Assembly (NCBI GenBank): GCA_900771975.1
Contig: CAAGPV010000056.1
Coordinates: forward strand, 37,212-101,211
Reading direction: 5' to 3'
Origin: an uncultured Prevotella sp.
Lineage (GTDB): Bacteria; Bacteroidota; Bacteroidia; Bacteroidales; Bacteroidaceae
DNA length: 64,000 nucleotides
This document shows positions 1 through 9,337 of this stretch, one piece after another. Every line of letters starts with the position of its first letter. Positions within the stretch are counted from its first letter, which is position 1. The notes beneath the pieces were generated by a model. The model did no database searches, was not told where the DNA came from, and saw only the letters and a program-made list of their open reading frames with translations. The position numbers and the translations under genes are program-made.

Positions 1-170
1 ACATTATCAAATTGCCAAAAGGACGTTTGGGAGTTGTCAATGGTTTGGACGGCTTTATTGTGGCAGAAAAGGATAATGTGCTGTTCATTTGCAAGAAAGA
101 AGACTCTTCTGCGCTTGTTAGGAAGTTTGTAAATGAAGTGCAAATGCAAAAAGGAGAAGAGTTTGTTTGA
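1..170 (+). CDS. manC: Mannose-1-phosphate guanylyltransferase, C-terminal end (partial)
   Basis: This is an open frame entering from the left edge (first full codon at position 3) and ending at TGA 168-170. The 55 visible residues include GRLGVVNGLDGFIVAEK and VLFICKKED, which resemble the left-handed helix end of GDP-mannose pyrophosphorylases of Bacteroidota. The family makes GDP-mannose from mannose-1-phosphate and GTP for surface glycans. The catalytic N-terminal domain lies outside the window, so the assignment rests on the tail alone. Confidence 0.7.
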   Translation, partial: IIKLPKGRLGVVNGLDGFIVAEKDNVLFICKKEDSSALVRKFVNEVQMQKGEEFV

Positions 171-175
171 CTGTA

Positions 176-236
176 AAAAGCAAGCGGTCAAGAGTCTATA
201 AGAAGGTTGTCTTCGTGTTCTTGACCGCTTGCTTTT
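176..236. terminator. Bidirectional terminator between manC and the HIT gene
   Basis: A perfect 18-base inverted repeat (176-193 with 219-236) is flanked by A-rich and T-rich edges. It sits six bases past the manC stop and six bases before the stop of the convergent HIT gene, so it can end transcription from both sides. Confidence 0.85.
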
Positions 237-241
237 GTCTT

Positions 242-637
242 TTAAAGAGCTTGGAAAGCCTTGAATATTTTGTCGGCGGTTTCTTTTAGCTCTTCATCAG
301 AAAGCTTGACGTGATTCTTAAAGTTCACATCCGCCTCACTGTTCATGGGCAACAGATGGATGTGTGCATGTGGAACTTCCAACCCTAACACCACTTGTGC
401 CACTTTTTTGCAGGGAAATGCAATCTTGATGGCTTTCGCAACTTTTTTGGCAAACACCTCAAAGGCGGCCAATTCTTCGTCTTCCATGTCGAAGATGTAA
501 TCCACTTCTTTGCGTGGTATTACCAATGTGTGCCCTTGTGTTACAGGATTGATATCCAGAAAAGCGTAAAACTTGTCGCTTTCTGCACATTTGTAGCTGG
601 GAATTTCACCGGCGGCTATCTTGCTGAATATTGTCAT
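242..637 (-). CDS. HIT family (histidine triad) nucleotide-binding protein
   Basis: This 131-residue protein has the N-terminal IFSKIAAGEIPSYK signature and the active-site triad HAHIHLLP near residues 90-97. Both are typical of HinT-like purine nucleoside phosphoramidases, which hydrolyse AMP-linked phosphoramidates in the cytoplasm. The length matches the family. It lies five bases downstream of greA on the same strand, and the pair probably shares the greA promoter. The family is clear; the exact substrate is not. Confidence 0.92.
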   Translation of the reverse strand: MTIFSKIAAGEIPSYKCAESDKFYAFLDINPVTQGHTLVIPRKEVDYIFDMEDEELAAFEVFAKKVAKAIKIAFPCKKVAQVVLGLEVPHAHIHLLPMNSEADVNFKNHVKLSDEELKETADKIFKAFQAL

Positions 638-642
638 ATGTT

Positions 643-1113
643 TTAAGCGTCAATGGTTATTTTGTCTATACGCAACTTGATGGTACCACGAGGAACCTTT
701 ACTTCTGCAATATCACCAACCTTCTTGTTGAGCAACCCTTGTGCAATTGGGGTTTTGATGGAAATCTTGTTCTGCTTTAAGTTGGCTTCACTTTCGCTGA
801 CAATGGTATATTTCATCTTTGAGCCAGTACCCATATTGGTCATTTCCACCGTTGAAAGAATTTGTATGGCATCACTGCTCAAACGGGAAGTGTCTACAAT
901 CTTTGCTTGTGCAATGGTCAGTTTTATTTCATTAATCTTCGATTCAAGATGTGATTGTGCCTCTTTTGCTGCATCATATTCTGAATTTTCGCTCAAATCG
1001 CCCTTGTCGGCAGCTTCTGCAATAGCAGCTGATGCCTTTGGACGTTCTATCGATTCCAATCGTTTTAGTTCGGCTACAAGCTTATCGTAGCCTTCTTGTG
1101 ACATATAAGCCAT
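643..1113 (-). CDS. greA: Transcription elongation factor GreA
   Basis: This 156-residue protein is full length for GreA. Residues about 39-51 read DLSENSEYDAAKE, the coiled-coil tip whose acidic residues reach the RNA polymerase active site and trigger cleavage of backtracked transcripts. The C-terminal FKBP-like domain carries PIAQGLLNKKVGD. It is the first gene of a two-gene unit with the HIT gene and has a good -7 box about 130 bases upstream. Confidence 0.96.
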   Translation of the reverse strand: MAYMSQEGYDKLVAELKRLESIERPKASAAIAEAADKGDLSENSEYDAAKEAQSHLESKINEIKLTIAQAKIVDTSRLSSDAIQILSTVEMTNMGTGSKMKYTIVSESEANLKQNKISIKTPIAQGLLNKKVGDIAEVKVPRGTIKLRIDKITIDA

Positions 1114-1240
1114 AACTTAATTGTTTAAATTTTAATTAATTTCATTACATTCAGAAAGGGATAAAAACATGGAATTCCAACACGTTCCATGTCAGAATTC
1201 CATATATTATAGTTCCGAACTTCTATTTCTGTTTCTGTGG

Positions 1241-1248
1241 CAAAGATA
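1241..1248 (-). promoter_or_regulatory. -7 box for greA-HIT operon
   Basis: The minus strand reads TATCTTTG, an exact match to the Bacteroidota -7 consensus TAnnTTTG. A near -33 element (ATTG) lies 20 bases upstream at 1269-1272. The predicted leader is about 120 bases. Confidence 0.6.
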
Positions 1249-1310
1249 CTAATTTATTCTAATATGAACAATTTTTCCAATAAAAAAGATGGTGTTTGTA
1301 AATTTATACG

Positions 1311-1318
1311 TAATTTTG
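1311..1318 (+). promoter_or_regulatory. -7 box for the dsbD redox cluster
   Basis: TAATTTTG matches TAnnTTTG. No exact -33 TTTG lies at the usual spacing. A start near 1325 would give a leader of about 70 bases before dsbD. Confidence 0.5.
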
Positions 1319-1395
1319 CACCTTGAGATTAAAAATAATAAGAGATTCTTAGGGTAACGACTTGAATTGTAAGGAAAAGGCAATAAAATAGACAA

Positions 1396-3444
1396 ATGAA
1401 ATTATTTAAGTATCGAGAAAAGAAAATTTTAGTGACAATGGTCTTATGGGTGTTTATGTGGGCAATAGGTGGAGTGGCTGCCTTTGCACAACAAATGCCC
1501 GTACATTTTAAGGTACAACAAAAACAGGTGTCACCTTCTGAAGTGGATGTTGTGTTTACTGCATCCATCGATAAAGGGTGGCATGTCTATTCTACAGGCC
1601 TTCCTGCCGGTGGCCCTAACTCGGCAACGTTCACTATAGAAAAGGCGGAAGGTGCCCAACCTGTTGGGAAGCTTACCCCAAGAGGCCATGAGATAAGCAT
1701 AAACGATCCTATTTTTGAAATGAAATTGCGCTATTTTGAAAAAAGTGTAAGCTTTGTTCAGCGCTTTAAGATAATAGGAAAAACTTATCATATTATAGGC
1801 TATTTGGAGTATTCGGCTTGTAATGAAGAAATGTGTATGCCTCCTTCTCAAGTTGATTTTAACTTTAAGGGAAACGGACCGGCAGACGCTCCTGTAGCAA
1901 AAGAAGAGGTGAAGGATTCTCTTCCCGCAGCAAAAACCGATACATCGAAGGTGGATAGTGCGGTGGCTGTTGCTTCTACCGACACGGCTCAAGCAGCCAT
2001 TGTTAGTGCGGATTTATGGAAACCGGTTATCAATGAGTTGAAATCGTTTTCTGATACCACGTCCAACCATTCGTTGATATACATATTTATAATGGGATTT
2101 TTGGGAGGATTGGTTGCTTTGTTTACCCCATGCGTATGGCCAATTATCCCAATGACGGTTAGCTTTTTCCTGAAAAGAAACAAAGCCAAAGCCAAAGGAA
2201 TACGTGATGCCGTCACTTACGGCATTTCCATTGTAGTCATTTACATGGCTTTGGCACTGATTATCACTGCTGCTTTCGGTCCTCAGCGTTTGAATGAGTT
2301 AGCAACAAATGCACCGTTCAACATCTTCTTTTTCTTGTTGTTGCTGGTTTTTGCGTTGTCTTTCTTTGGCTGGTTTGAGCTACGTCTTCCTTCTTCCTGG
2401 GGGAACAAGGTGGATACAAAGGCGTCTACTACCAGTGGCTTGTTGTCAATCTTCCTGATGGCGTTTACGCTTTCGTTGGTAAGCTTCTCCTGTACAGCCC
2501 CAGTTGTAGGCTTGTTACTCGTTCAAGCAGCAACATCCGGCAATTGGGTTGCTCCTGCAATCGGTATGTTCGGATTTGCTATAGCCTTGGCGTTGCCCTT
2601 TACCCTCTTTGCGCTTTTCCCCTCTTGGCTAAAGCAAGCACCTAAGTCAGGCTCATGGATGAACACGTTGAAGGTGGTATTAGGCTTTATTGAACTGGCT
2701 TTTTCTCTCAAGTTTTTCTCTGTTGCCGATTTGGCATACGGTTGGGGATTGCTTGATCGCGAAGTGTTCCTCTCCTTGTGGATAGTCATCTTTGGTTTGC
2801 TTGGCCTTTACTTGATAGGGAAGTTGCGCTTCCAAAGCGATGGAGATGAAAATAAGGCGCAACCAGTCTTGTGCATTTTGCTTGGTATGGTGTCGCTGGC
2901 TTTTGCCGTCTATATGATTCCTGGTCTGTGGGGAGCTCCTTGTAAGGCGGTCAGTGCTTTTGCTCCTCCTGTCAATACGCAGGATTTTAATCTCAACAAG
3001 AGTGAAGAAGTTCATCCAGCCTATACCAATTATGAGGAGGGAATGGCTGCTGCCAAAGCCCAAGGCAAACCAGTAATGCTCGACTTTACAGGCTTTGGTT
3101 GTGTCAACTGCCGCAAAATGGAGGCAGCCGTATGGACAGACCCCGAGGTTGCGCGTATGCTCACCAAGGACTATGTGCTTATCTCTCTCTATGTTGACGA
3201 CAAAACGCCGCTTAAAGAGCCTATGGAAGTAACTGACAAAGATGGTGTCAAGCACACCTTGCGTACGGTAGGGGCCAAATGGAGCTACCTCGAGCAAAGC
3301 AAGTTTGGCTATCTTGCACAGCCGTTCTACGTAACGGTTGACAACGAGGGCAGTCCTCTCTCCGGCTCATTCGTTTATAAAGAGGATATTCCTGGCTATC
3401 TTGATTTCCTCAAAAAAGGTTTGGACAATTATAAAAACAAGTAA
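1396..3444 (+). CDS. dsbD: DsbD-family thiol:disulfide interchange protein
   Basis: This 682-residue inner-membrane protein carries electrons from cytoplasmic thioredoxin to the cell envelope. A signal-like segment (residues about 12-32) is followed by a DsbD-alpha-type domain, then a run of about eight membrane helices. The helices contain the redox cysteines in FTPCVWPIIPMTVSFF and SFSCTAPVVGLL. A C-terminal thioredoxin-like domain follows with GCVNCRKM (CxxC). This is the classical three-part DsbD layout. It heads a run of six closely spaced genes (20-42 base gaps) whose other members include a TlpA-like protein and two CxxC Omp28-like proteins. These are its likely reductive partners. Confidence 0.93.
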   Translation: MKLFKYREKKILVTMVLWVFMWAIGGVAAFAQQMPVHFKVQQKQVSPSEVDVVFTASIDKGWHVYSTGLPAGGPNSATFTIEKAEGAQPVGKLTPRGHEISINDPIFEMKLRYFEKSVSFVQRFKIIGKTYHIIGYLEYSACNEEMCMPPSQVDFNFKGNGPADAPVAKEEVKDSLPAAKTDTSKVDSAVAVASTDTAQAAIVSADLWKPVINELKSFSDTTSNHSLIYIFIMGFLGGLVALFTPCVWPIIPMTVSFFLKRNKAKAKGIRDAVTYGISIVVIYMALALIITAAFGPQRLNELATNAPFNIFFFLLLLVFALSFFGWFELRLPSSWGNKVDTKASTTSGLLSIFLMAFTLSLVSFSCTAPVVGLLLVQAATSGNWVAPAIGMFGFAIALALPFTLFALFPSWLKQAPKSGSWMNTLKVVLGFIELAFSLKFFSVADLAYGWGLLDREVFLSLWIVIFGLLGLYLIGKLRFQSDGDENKAQPVLCILLGMVSLAFAVYMIPGLWGAPCKAVSAFAPPVNTQDFNLNKSEEVHPAYTNYEEGMAAAKAQGKPVMLDFTGFGCVNCRKMEAAVWTDPEVARMLTKDYVLISLYVDDKTPLKEPMEVTDKDGVKHTLRTVGAKWSYLEQSKFGYLAQPFYVTVDNEGSPLSGSFVYKEDIPGYLDFLKKGLDNYKNK

Positions 3445-3464
3445 AAACAATATACGATAAGGTT

Positions 3465-3947
3465 ATGAAAAAACTGTTATTGACTTTTGTAGCTATGGCT
3501 ATAGCTATGGTTACTTATGCACAGTTACCAGCGGTTACGCTGAAAACAATGGATGGCAAAACCATTTCCACCGACACGTTGTCTAATAATGGGAAACCGT
3601 TCATTATCGATTTCTTTGCTACATGGTGCAAACCGTGTAATCGTGAGTTGAAAGCAATCAACGAAGTATATGCCGATTGGCAGGATGAAACTGGCGTGAA
3701 AATTTTTGCAGTGAGCATCGATCAAGCCCAGAACATCAATAAGGTAAAGCCTATGGTTGACGAGTATGGCTGGGAATATGACGTACTCCTCGACCCCAAC
3801 AGCGATTTTAAACGTGCATTGGGCATCCAAATGATACCTTATGTGCTTATCTGTGACGGAAAAGGTAATATTGTCTATAAGCACAATGGCTATACCGAGG
3901 GCGCAGAAAACGAGTTGATAGAAAAAGTTCGCGAACTCGTCAAGTAA
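3465..3947 (+). CDS. TlpA-like periplasmic thioredoxin
   Basis: This 160-residue protein has a signal peptide (about 20 residues, ending TYAQ) and a thioredoxin fold with FFATWCKPCNRE (WCxxC) near residues 51-62. The conserved cis-proline region is MIPYVLI. TlpA/ResA-like proteins reduce target disulfides in the periplasm and are recharged by DsbD-type proteins. The gene directly follows dsbD with a 20-base gap, which supports that pairing. The target is inferred, not shown. Confidence 0.9.
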   Translation: MKKLLLTFVAMAIAMVTYAQLPAVTLKTMDGKTISTDTLSNNGKPFIIDFFATWCKPCNRELKAINEVYADWQDETGVKIFAVSIDQAQNINKVKPMVDEYGWEYDVLLDPNSDFKRALGIQMIPYVLICDGKGNIVYKHNGYTEGAENELIEKVRELVK

Positions 3948-3975
3948 TAGCGTTATTAACATCAATCGACAAGTT

Positions 3976-5670
3976 ATGCAGAATAAAGGTGCATTGTTGC
4001 TGACAACAGCGTTGTTGTCGTGTACAACTCTTTGGGCGCAAAACACAGACGAAAGCGCAGACAAGGTTGTTCTTTCGGGCAGTGTTCAGGTGGATGCGCT
4101 TGCTCCTACTGGAAAACAATCTGATGGCTCCAACGAGGATTTTCGTCTTAATTCTTATGTAGACCTCAATGCAAGTAGCAAATATGTTGATGCTGGGGTT
4201 CGTTTTGAGTACTTGGAACATCCTCTTCCTGGCTTTGAGAGCGATTTCAAAGGATGGGGTGTCCCCTTCTTCTATGTGAAAGGCAAGTTGAAAAAGGCCG
4301 AACTTACTCTTGGAACCTTTTACGACCAGTTTGGTTCGGGCTTTATCTTCCGTACATACGAAGAACGCTCGTTAGGTATTGATAACTCCTTGCTGGGTGC
4401 ACGTCTTGCCGTTCAGCCGGTTAAAGGTGTTCGGCTGAAAGTGCTCAGTGGAAAACAGCGCCGCTATTGGGCACACAACAATGCGTGGGTGAGCGGTGCT
4501 GACATGGAGCTGAGCCTTGACGAGTGGTTCAAGGCATTGAAGCAGTCTTCCACTTATCTCACACTTGGCGCCTCTTGGGTAAACAAGCATGAAAAGGCAT
4601 CCGAAGACGAAATCTTCACAACCCCTACCGAGAAACTTGTCCTTCCAGAGAATGTCAACGCGTGGGATGTGCGTGCAAATTTGCAAAAGGGCGGATTTAG
4701 CCTTTTAGGTGAGTATGCTCAGAAGACGCAAGACCCATCTTTCGACAACGGATATATTTTCCGTAAAGGCTATGTAGCCATGTTGTCTACATCTTACTCA
4801 AAGCGTGGCTTCTCTGTTTTGCTCCAAGGCAAACGCTCCGATAACTTCTCGTTCCGTAGCCGTCGCTCAATGAGTGGAACATCTTCCTTCATCAACCACC
4901 TTCCAGCCTTCACGGAAGATCAGACCTATGCGCTTGCATCTCTCTATCCTTATGCCACACACCCTGCAGGAGAATGGGCTTATCAAGCTCAGTTGGGCTA
5001 TAATTTCAAACGCCGTACTGCCATCGGCGGTCGCTATGGCATGAACTTGAAGGTGAATTTCTCGCACATTCATGCCATCCAGCAAAACAAGGTCGCTTGC
5101 AACCAACTATGGAGTGCAGCTTATCCCGACCGTCAACCCAACCTTGCTGCCTATTATGGCACTCAAGGCTATGGCTCTGCCTTTTGGAAATGGGGAGGTC
5201 AGACCTACTATCAGGATCTGGATGTACAGTTGGAACGTCGATTTACAAAGTCGTTCAAACTTAACTTGATGTATATGAACCAGTTCTATAACAAAACCAT
5301 CGTTGAGGGTGAAGGTGGAATGATCCACTCCAACATCTTTGTTGCCGACGGGTTGTTTAACATTGCCCCCAAGACCACGTTGCGTGCAGAGGCACAATAT
5401 CTCACTACGGGTGAAGATGATGGCGACTGGTTGTTTGGTTTGGTGGAACTCTCCTTTGCTCCGCATTGGATGTTTACGGTGAGTGATGAATACAATTGCG
5501 GACGCACCAATGCCCACTATTGGCAGACTTATGCCACCTATAACCTTGGTGCACATCGCTTCCAGTTGGGTTGGGGACGTACACGGGCCGGGTATAACTG
5601 CTCGGGTGGCGTTTGCCGGTATGTACCTGAGTCCAAAGGATTTACTCTTTCATATAATTACAATTTCTAA
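3976..5670 (+). CDS. Beta-barrel-like outer-membrane protein (DUF6029-like)
   Basis: This 564-residue protein has a short signal peptide (MQNKGALLLTTALLSCTTLWAQ). Many alternating aromatic and polar strands run to a C-terminal SYNYNF, as expected for an outer-membrane barrel whose last strand ends in phenylalanine. From memory it resembles the DUF6029 family found next to Omp28 genes in Bacteroidales. It lies between the TlpA-like and Omp28-like genes in one operon. The role is unknown; it may be the membrane partner of the Omp28 protein. Confidence 0.75.
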   Translation: MQNKGALLLTTALLSCTTLWAQNTDESADKVVLSGSVQVDALAPTGKQSDGSNEDFRLNSYVDLNASSKYVDAGVRFEYLEHPLPGFESDFKGWGVPFFYVKGKLKKAELTLGTFYDQFGSGFIFRTYEERSLGIDNSLLGARLAVQPVKGVRLKVLSGKQRRYWAHNNAWVSGADMELSLDEWFKALKQSSTYLTLGASWVNKHEKASEDEIFTTPTEKLVLPENVNAWDVRANLQKGGFSLLGEYAQKTQDPSFDNGYIFRKGYVAMLSTSYSKRGFSVLLQGKRSDNFSFRSRRSMSGTSSFINHLPAFTEDQTYALASLYPYATHPAGEWAYQAQLGYNFKRRTAIGGRYGMNLKVNFSHIHAIQQNKVACNQLWSAAYPDRQPNLAAYYGTQGYGSAFWKWGGQTYYQDLDVQLERRFTKSFKLNLMYMNQFYNKTIVEGEGGMIHSNIFVADGLFNIAPKTTLRAEAQYLTTGEDDGDWLFGLVELSFAPHWMFTVSDEYNCGRTNAHYWQTYATYNLGAHRFQLGWGRTRAGYNCSGGVCRYVPESKGFTLSYNYNF

Positions 5671-5697
5671 CGCGTTGCAAAATAACAATAGACAGTA

Positions 5698-6495
5698 ATG
5701 AAAAAACTCTATAATTGCTTATTAGTGGTTTTGGCCATAGCCTTTGCTTCTTGTAGCGATGTGGCCGAAAATGAGCGTTTTGAGCATGTAGCCCAAGTCC
5801 CTGTGGGCCGTAATGTGCTAATCGAAGACTTTACGGGTCAACGTTGTGCCAACTGCCCAACTGCCACAGAAGCTATCGAAGCCTTGCAGGAAACCTATGG
5901 CGCCGATACTGTGATAGCTGTGGGCATACACTCTGGTCCTCTTGGCTTTAAGGGCAACTCTTCCAGTTTGGGACTTATGACCGATTTGGGCAATACCTAT
6001 TATTATCATTGGAATGCAAGTTATCAGCCTGTAGGACTTGTTAATCGCCATGGCCTGTGCGACTATCCAACGTGGAGTGCCAATGTACGACAAGAGTTGG
6101 CCAAGCAAGCTCCTGTCAGTTTGCAACTCTCTAATGCCTATCATGCCGAGGATAACTCTGTCGATATAACGCTCAATGCTACTGGAAAGGAAGGCGGTGT
6201 TGCCGGTAACATACAGGTTTGGCTCGTTGAAGACAGTATAACGGCAATACAGGTGATGCCCGATGGCCAATTCAATAGAAACTATGTCCACAACCATGTC
6301 TTCCGTGGAGCTGTCAACGGTGATTGGGGAGAGCCATTCTCGCTTTATGAAGGAGAGGTTCAGACACTCACTTGGCATTACGCTCTCAGTTCTTCATGGG
6401 TGCCTTCTCATGTTAGCGTTGTGGCTTTTGTCTATAATGACGATGGCGTGCAACAGGTCACCAAGGCTTCCCTATTGCCTAAAACAGAAGAGTAG
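5698..6495 (+). CDS. Omp28-related lipoprotein with CxxC
   Basis: This 265-residue protein starts with a lipoprotein signal peptide and lipobox (AFASCSD). The hallmark of Omp28 proteins, LIEDFTGQRCANCP, follows at about residues 41-54. It resembles a thioredoxin active site (CANC). Omp28 of Porphyromonas gingivalis is a surface lipoprotein. The C-terminal half is beta-rich. It is fourth in the dsbD cluster, so its cysteine pair may be kept reduced through DsbD and TlpA. That last step is inference. Confidence 0.85.
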   Translation: MKKLYNCLLVVLAIAFASCSDVAENERFEHVAQVPVGRNVLIEDFTGQRCANCPTATEAIEALQETYGADTVIAVGIHSGPLGFKGNSSSLGLMTDLGNTYYYHWNASYQPVGLVNRHGLCDYPTWSANVRQELAKQAPVSLQLSNAYHAEDNSVDITLNATGKEGGVAGNIQVWLVEDSITAIQVMPDGQFNRNYVHNHVFRGAVNGDWGEPFSLYEGEVQTLTWHYALSSSWVPSHVSVVAFVYNDDGVQQVTKASLLPKTEE

Positions 6496-6537
6496 ACAAG
6501 ATAATACACGTGTAACAACAATTATAATGCATTGATA

Positions 6538-7224
6538 ATGAAAAAGATTTTTAACTTGGTTATGTTCGGCCTGATGGCTTTTGCCACATCGGCCAATGCG
6601 CAAGACGTAGACCAGACGTTCCGTTTTGTAGATAAAACCGGTACAACTGTTTATGAGAACGGAACCGTTCTTAATTTGACTAACGTCATCCTAGACGAGT
6701 TAGGCTCTTGGAACATTCCAACAAAGCTATACCTTCAAAACACCACCAACAATAACGAGGCGGTTAAAGTTTCCTTGGACATGCTTACCAACGAAGGCGG
6801 TGGAACAGTTCAGTTCTGTATGCTTGGGAAGTGCAATTCTTATGAAGAGGTTGGCAATTACGAAAAGCATGGTGTAGAAAGAGCTAAAGCCATTGATGAC
6901 TTGATGCTCGAATGGTTCACACCTGCTGATATTGATGATGCAGGCGATTTTGTTCCTCTTCCTGGAAGTGCCTCTATAACGCTGAAGGCAGAGGTCCTTA
7001 GTGATGAAAACGATCCAAGTTCGGTGATAGCTTCTGGCCCACAGATCTCTATCTACTTTTCTTATAATCCCACAGGTATAGAAAATATCGAGAATCCCGA
7101 TAATGGTAAGGTTCAGGAACTTGCACGTTACAATGCCAACGGTCAGAAGGTAACGGCTCCTGTTCGTGGTCTTAACATTGTCAAACTTGCCAATGGAAAA
7201 ATAGTAAAGCAACTTTTTAAATAA
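6538..7224 (+). CDS. Secreted protein with type IX-like sorting tail
   Basis: I do not recognise the main body of this 228-residue protein. It has a clear signal peptide (MKKIFNLVMFGLMAFATSANAQ), for which ATG 6538 is preferred over an upstream TTG at 6532. The last roughly 45 residues (ELARYNANGQKVTAP, GLNIVKLANGKIVKQLF) match the tail of the next gene's product and resemble C-terminal sorting signals of the type IX secretion system in Prevotella. It sits between two Omp28-like genes and is probably co-expressed with them and exported to the surface. Confidence 0.75.
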   Translation: MKKIFNLVMFGLMAFATSANAQDVDQTFRFVDKTGTTVYENGTVLNLTNVILDELGSWNIPTKLYLQNTTNNNEAVKVSLDMLTNEGGGTVQFCMLGKCNSYEEVGNYEKHGVERAKAIDDLMLEWFTPADIDDAGDFVPLPGSASITLKAEVLSDENDPSSVIASGPQISIYFSYNPTGIENIENPDNGKVQELARYNANGQKVTAPVRGLNIVKLANGKIVKQLFK

Positions 7225-7257
7225 TCATCCACACATTACTAACAAAAACAAACAAGT

Positions 7258-9186
7258 ATGAAGAAAACATTACTTTCCTTGTTGGTTGTACTGACTTCAA
7301 TTTCAGTCAGTGCACAAAAGTTTGTTTCAAAGACCTTTGTAGGCTCTTTGGACAGACAGACGGTTGTTTCTGGAGCAAAGAAAGCGCCCGCAAAGGTTGA
7401 TTTGCCAAGTAATCAGCGTCTTATCGGTTACTATACAACCGACGATTGTGACAATTCTTTAGGTTTGACAGGTCTTCCTGGCAACTATAAAGCAGGTATT
7501 TTATTGGAAAATACAGACTTCGGTGCCTATGTAGGAGCCAAGGTTGTTGGTGTTCGCTATTCTTTGGGTCAGAGCTCTACAGCATCTGGCGTCTATGTAT
7601 CTAAGGTAAATGCAGAAGGTCAAATTTCCGAAGCTGCTACCAAGACAGAGTCCAATTCTGTGTCAGGCTGGCACACTACAATGTTCGATACTGCTGACCA
7701 GTTTGATTTGACCGATGATATTGCAGGCTTGATGGTTGGCTTCAGCTACAAGCAGACATCTTCCAACTATCCTATCGGCTTCTTCACCAATGGCCCAAAG
7801 CGTAATTTCTATGTCTATGGAAATATTCCAGCTTCTGCCGGTGGTAGTGGTGAAGCTTGGTATAATATGGGCGATAGCTATGGTTCACCTGCCATTCAAC
7901 TCATTGTTGAAGGCACTTTCCCAGAAAATGCTGTTGTTCCTTCTCCTTTCGGTAAGTTCACTACAGCTCTCAACGGTAGCAAAGATGTTAAGGTGACATT
8001 GTTGAATGCAGGTTCCAGCCTTTCTTCTTTCGATTATACCCTCACTCAGGAGGGCACCACCAGTGCAGAGAAACATGCTGTTTTAGACTCTCCTTTAGGT
8101 GTAGGAGGTAGTGTAGTTGCCAAAATTAACATCCCTGCTGCTTCTGTTGTAGGTTCTCACGAAGTTGTTCTTACAATAACAAAAGTTAATGGTGCCGCCA
8201 ATGAAGCTTCGTCAAAGAGTGCTTCTGGTACTAACATCACCCTGTCACGTGCCCTTAATAAGGCTTCTGTTGTAGAAGAATTTACAGGTACCACCTGTGG
8301 ATGGTGTCCACGTGGCCATGTTGGAATGAAGAACTTGCGTGAGCAGTTTGGTGATCAGTTTATCGGCATTGCCATCCATCAATATGCTACTAAAGATCCG
8401 ATGTACAACGCCAATTATGCTGCATTGGGTTTCAACGGTGCTCCCAGTTGTATGATTAACCGTGATGGCAGTGTTGTCGATCCTTATTATGGAAGCAGCA
8501 CAAGCATTGCAAACGATTTCTCTGCATCTTTGGAAGATCTTCCTGAATTGGGTGTTACTGTTACAGGACAGTGGAGTGAAGATTCTACACAGGTTCTTGC
8601 AACTGCAAATGTAGAGGCTTTGGTTTCTGGTAATTATAACATCGACTTCGTACTTGTTGGCGACAGTTTGGGCTCTACCGGTAATGCTTGGAAACAAACT
8701 AACTATTACAGTTCTGCTTATGCAAGTTCTACTGGTTTGTCAAAAAGCCAATTGCCAGATGACTTGAAGTTCTTGTGGACTGCAGGTTCTTCTTGGACTA
8801 CTACTTTCAATGATGTGTTGCTCGCAAGCTCTTATGTTAGTACAAATAACAAGGCTACACTTGATCCTTTGACGGCCGATCAGACCACTACCAGCAATTA
8901 CACACTTACCTTCCCAACCAAGGCTGCCTTGGTTAAGGGAATTAAAAAGCAATATGTTTATGTTGTAGCAATTGTTAGTGACCCGACTACTGGCGCCATC
9001 ATCAATGCTGCCAAGGCTCCACTTCTCCCTTGCCCATCAGGCATTCAGAATGTCAACAACGAGAACTCAGCTTCTGTTGAAGTTGCTCGTTACACACTCA
9101 ACGGTCAGCGCATCAGTGCTCCTGTAAAGGGTGTCAACATCGTTAAGTATGCTAACGGTAAGACAGTGAAAGAAATTGTTAAGTAA
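7258..9186 (+). CDS. Omp28-like protein with CxxC and sorting tail
   Basis: This 642-residue protein has a signal peptide ending SVSAQ and a beta-rich N-terminal half. A central Omp28-type block VVEEFTGTTCGWCPRGH (about residues 339-355) has a CGWC redox-like motif, and a C-terminal sorting tail (EVARYTLNGQRISAP, KGVNIVKYANGKTVK) follows. It is a larger relative of the 265-residue Omp28 lipoprotein two genes upstream, but it uses a tail rather than a lipobox for surface placement. It is the last gene of the dsbD cluster and is followed by hairpins. Confidence 0.82.
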   Translation: MKKTLLSLLVVLTSISVSAQKFVSKTFVGSLDRQTVVSGAKKAPAKVDLPSNQRLIGYYTTDDCDNSLGLTGLPGNYKAGILLENTDFGAYVGAKVVGVRYSLGQSSTASGVYVSKVNAEGQISEAATKTESNSVSGWHTTMFDTADQFDLTDDIAGLMVGFSYKQTSSNYPIGFFTNGPKRNFYVYGNIPASAGGSGEAWYNMGDSYGSPAIQLIVEGTFPENAVVPSPFGKFTTALNGSKDVKVTLLNAGSSLSSFDYTLTQEGTTSAEKHAVLDSPLGVGGSVVAKINIPAASVVGSHEVVLTITKVNGAANEASSKSASGTNITLSRALNKASVVEEFTGTTCGWCPRGHVGMKNLREQFGDQFIGIAIHQYATKDPMYNANYAALGFNGAPSCMINRDGSVVDPYYGSSTSIANDFSASLEDLPELGVTVTGQWSEDSTQVLATANVEALVSGNYNIDFVLVGDSLGSTGNAWKQTNYYSSAYASSTGLSKSQLPDDLKFLWTAGSSWTTTFNDVLLASSYVSTNNKATLDPLTADQTTTSNYTLTFPTKAALVKGIKKQYVYVVAIVSDPTTGAIINAAKAPLLPCPSGIQNVNNENSASVEVARYTLNGQRISAPVKGVNIVKYANGKTVKEIVK

Positions 9187-9190
9187 ATCT

Positions 9191-9247
9191 TTTCGCTCTC
9201 AAGCGAAACTCATAGATAAGGCTGCAAACATCAGTTTGTGGCCTTAT
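9191..9247 (+). terminator. Two hairpins ending the dsbD cluster
   Basis: A short hairpin (9191-9197 with 9202-9208) is followed by a longer one whose outer arms are 9216-9222 and 9241-9247, with GCAAAC/GTTTG inside. Both lie within 65 bases of the last stop codon. The T-run is weak, so these may be RNA stabilisers rather than a strict terminator. Confidence 0.55.
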
Positions 9248-9337
9248 TCGCTTTATTGAGATTGGTAACTATTTGACTGATAACGACTTGACGTATGTCA
9301 AGAAAATGTAACAAGATTGTAATTCTTTGGCAAAACA

